A DNA stretch of 64,000 nucleotides. Source: Channa striata (Eukaryota; Chordata; Actinopteri; Anabantiformes; Channidae). Position numbers and translations under genes: made by a program. The DNA is taken from NCBI GenBank assembly GCA_033026295.1, contig CM065185.1, positions 19,648,001-19,712,000 on the forward strand, written 5' to 3'. Below are positions 62,546 to 64,000 of this stretch, one piece after another (position 1 is the stretch's first letter; the number at the start of each line of letters is the position of its first letter). The notes under the pieces are model-generated. The model did not search any database and was not told the origin of the DNA. It saw only the letters and a list, made by a program, of their open reading frames with translations.

Positions 62546-64000
62546 AAAGCAACCTGCTGTTCACGCCTGGGCCACACCCCCTGTGCAGCTCACCGACAGT
62601 CTGCGTTGTCCCTGAGTGTGAACACGTGAATGTCCTCATGTTCAAACTGAACGATTCACTGAGGCGTGAGCATGTTGGGTAAAAGGCTTTTTTTGTACGG
62701 TCATGAACGAAACTGGGAGCAATGTGAAGAAACACAACGGTGCGAGAACAAGGGGTCAGTGATTACACATGTTCACGCAGCCCAAAATGTTTGCAGAGGA
62801 AAATGAATGTGAGCTTGAACGATTCCTTAAATATAAGCAGATTTTATGTCAGGGCCACGTTGCAGCGGTCCCAGTTTTCCTTTGCATGTTCCAACCCTCC
62901 TTATGCAGAGTAACTGTGCGCCTCCTCCCAGCTCCCCCCCCAGGCTCGGGGCAGAGACGGAGTGTTTCGAGAGGCACGCCCGGCCGTGAAAGGCAGCGGG
63001 CGTCTCGGCATAAACAGCTTTGCTGGCAGCCCAGTCAGCAAGCCACAGTCCTGTTATTGAGTCCCAGAGAAACTCCACTCAACAAAGCCGCGCAGCGAGT
63101 GACCTTTCAGCCTCATACAGCAGTGCCAGATATTGAGTGAGCCTGTCCAGAGGATGAAGCTCATCTCACACTAAATCTCAGCCCGCTGTCTCTGGAGGGT
63201 TGTTGGCACTATAGTTGGATTGCAGTGCTGCTCTTTTTCTTCGTCGTCTTCTCTTTTCTTTTTTTTTTTGATTGACTTGCAGTGTTTTGTTCGAGGAGCA
63301 GACTGGGGGTGTGACTTTCTCCTCTCTTCAGTCTTTAAGATTTGATACTCGATCTGTAAATAGCAACTCTCACATCTTTCACCTGGCAAACGCTGGGCAC
63401 CTTTGTGTTGAGGCGTCGATCCACAGCCTGAGACTCGGACGCGTAGCTGCTCTCAGCTCAGCAAACGCAGCCGAGCGGCTGTGCTGCATATCATGGACAT
63501 TATGAGGATCACATATGACAGGTTCCTGGTGTTTAGCAGGGCGGTCTGTCTCATGGTGGGCATCTGGAGTTAATGGTGCTGCTTTGTTGTAGGTTATAGC
63601 TTTATAAAACCAACATATGTCATTTTGTGTTGGATGGAATGAATTCAAACTGTTTCACGCTGAGATCCCGTCAAACTCCAGCAGAAGTCTCACTGACTCG
63701 TACAGATGAGGTCCATTCATTTCGAATGGTGTTTTTTGCACATGCGCTGTGGTTTTTGTGTCTGCATCCTACTCATGTGCTTCAACGAAAACATTGAGCG
63801 ATTTCATGCTGACCCAGTGTTCACCTACGGAAGCAGAACAGTGTTTACGAAGCTGAACTCAGGGGGGCTCAGAGACGGCAAAGAAATGCAGCTTTGACCT
63901 TATGAGCTTTAGAGATAAGACGCTGCCCGGGAATTTCCTGGCCGAGTTGAAGAGTCACGTGTGTTCCCCCGCTGCTCCTTCATTCCCGGACCCCGACGCC

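Larger units (their letters stand above)
1..64000 (+). other. pard3: pard3 gene body, internal part (partial gene)
   Basis: All recognisable exons in the window belong to one plus-strand gene, and neither its first nor its last exon is present. The seven exons join in one open frame with consistent phases (2, 1, 1, 1, 2 and 2 nt carried over at the successive junctions). Their product matches vertebrate PARD3 from just after the third PDZ domain to the start of the C-terminal coiled-coil region. PAR-3 is a scaffold that binds PAR-6 and atypical PKC at apical junctions and sets apico-basal polarity. The core reads [19 protein letters not shown], which fits PARD3 rather than the paralogue PARD3B. 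Teleosts can carry duplicated pard3 genes, and I cannot say which duplicate this is. That the flanking sequence is intronic throughout is inferred from the missing terminal exons. Confidence 0.93.
50001..64000 (+). other. Large pard3 intron G, last part in window
   Basis: No exon was recognised up to the end of the window, so the intron is at least 33.3 kb long. It contains a GCCCCC tandem at 51706-51726, a Tc1-type MITE with a nested SINE (56588-57088), a hAT-like fragment (62392-62545), a TTTAATTAA cluster (61379-61417) and T/C-rich stretches around 51000-52230 and 55670-55850. The pyrimidine-rich zones generate Ser/Pro/Leu frames such as 50963-51514 that have no domain support. Confidence 0.8.

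Noticed and set aside
1..64000. CRISPR array, operon or other prokaryote-type system
   Set aside because: No regularly spaced direct repeats, ribosome binding sites or compact gene arrays exist. The sequence is a vertebrate intron-rich locus.

Overview
The window is vertebrate genomic DNA, most probably from a ray-finned (teleost) fish. It carries seven short coding exons separated by long introns, with canonical GT-AG splice sites. It also has abundant (TG)n/(CA)n microsatellites and several repeats that I recognise as typical of teleosts: a tRNA/SINE-type repeat, a Rex/RTE-like LINE 3' end, a Tc1-type MITE and hAT-like ends. No bacterial, phage or viral gene organisation is present.

All supported coding sequence belongs to one plus-strand gene, pard3 (Par-3 family cell polarity regulator, the vertebrate Bazooka/PAR-3 orthologue). 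The window holds an internal part of it. The exons are 6721-6907, 7992-8143, 9445-9489, 15334-15564, 16546-16783, 24391-24519 and 30449-30736. Together they give 1,270 nt (about 423 codons) that splice in one continuous frame. They correspond to the region of PAR-3 after the third PDZ domain: the aPKC-binding/phosphorylation segment ([11 protein letters not shown]), the conserved [25 protein letters not shown] block, the lysine-rich region, the [14 protein letters not shown] block and the start of the charged coiled-coil region. The N-terminal oligomerisation domain, the three PDZ domains and the C-terminal end lie outside the window.

Layout: 1-6720 is the end of an upstream intron. Positions 6721-30736 hold the exon cluster with introns of 1.1, 1.3, 5.8, 1.0, 7.6 and 5.9 kb. 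Positions 30737-64000 are the first 33 kb or more of a very large intron with no exon that I could recognise. The non-coding sequence holds microsatellites, degraded transposable elements, a CpG-rich patch at 19441-19805, a strong hairpin at 48288-48338, a perfect octamer-type palindrome at 22627-22646, a homeodomain-like TTTAATTAA cluster at 61379-61417, and several stretches that look like candidate conserved non-coding elements.

I found no convincing previously undescribed gene system. The observations most worth checking are the intronic hairpin, the CpG-rich patch, the regulatory-looking motif clusters, the SINE nested inside a MITE and the lineage-specific Gln-His repeat exon. Comparisons with human PARD3 and with repeat consensus sequences are from memory, not from a search.
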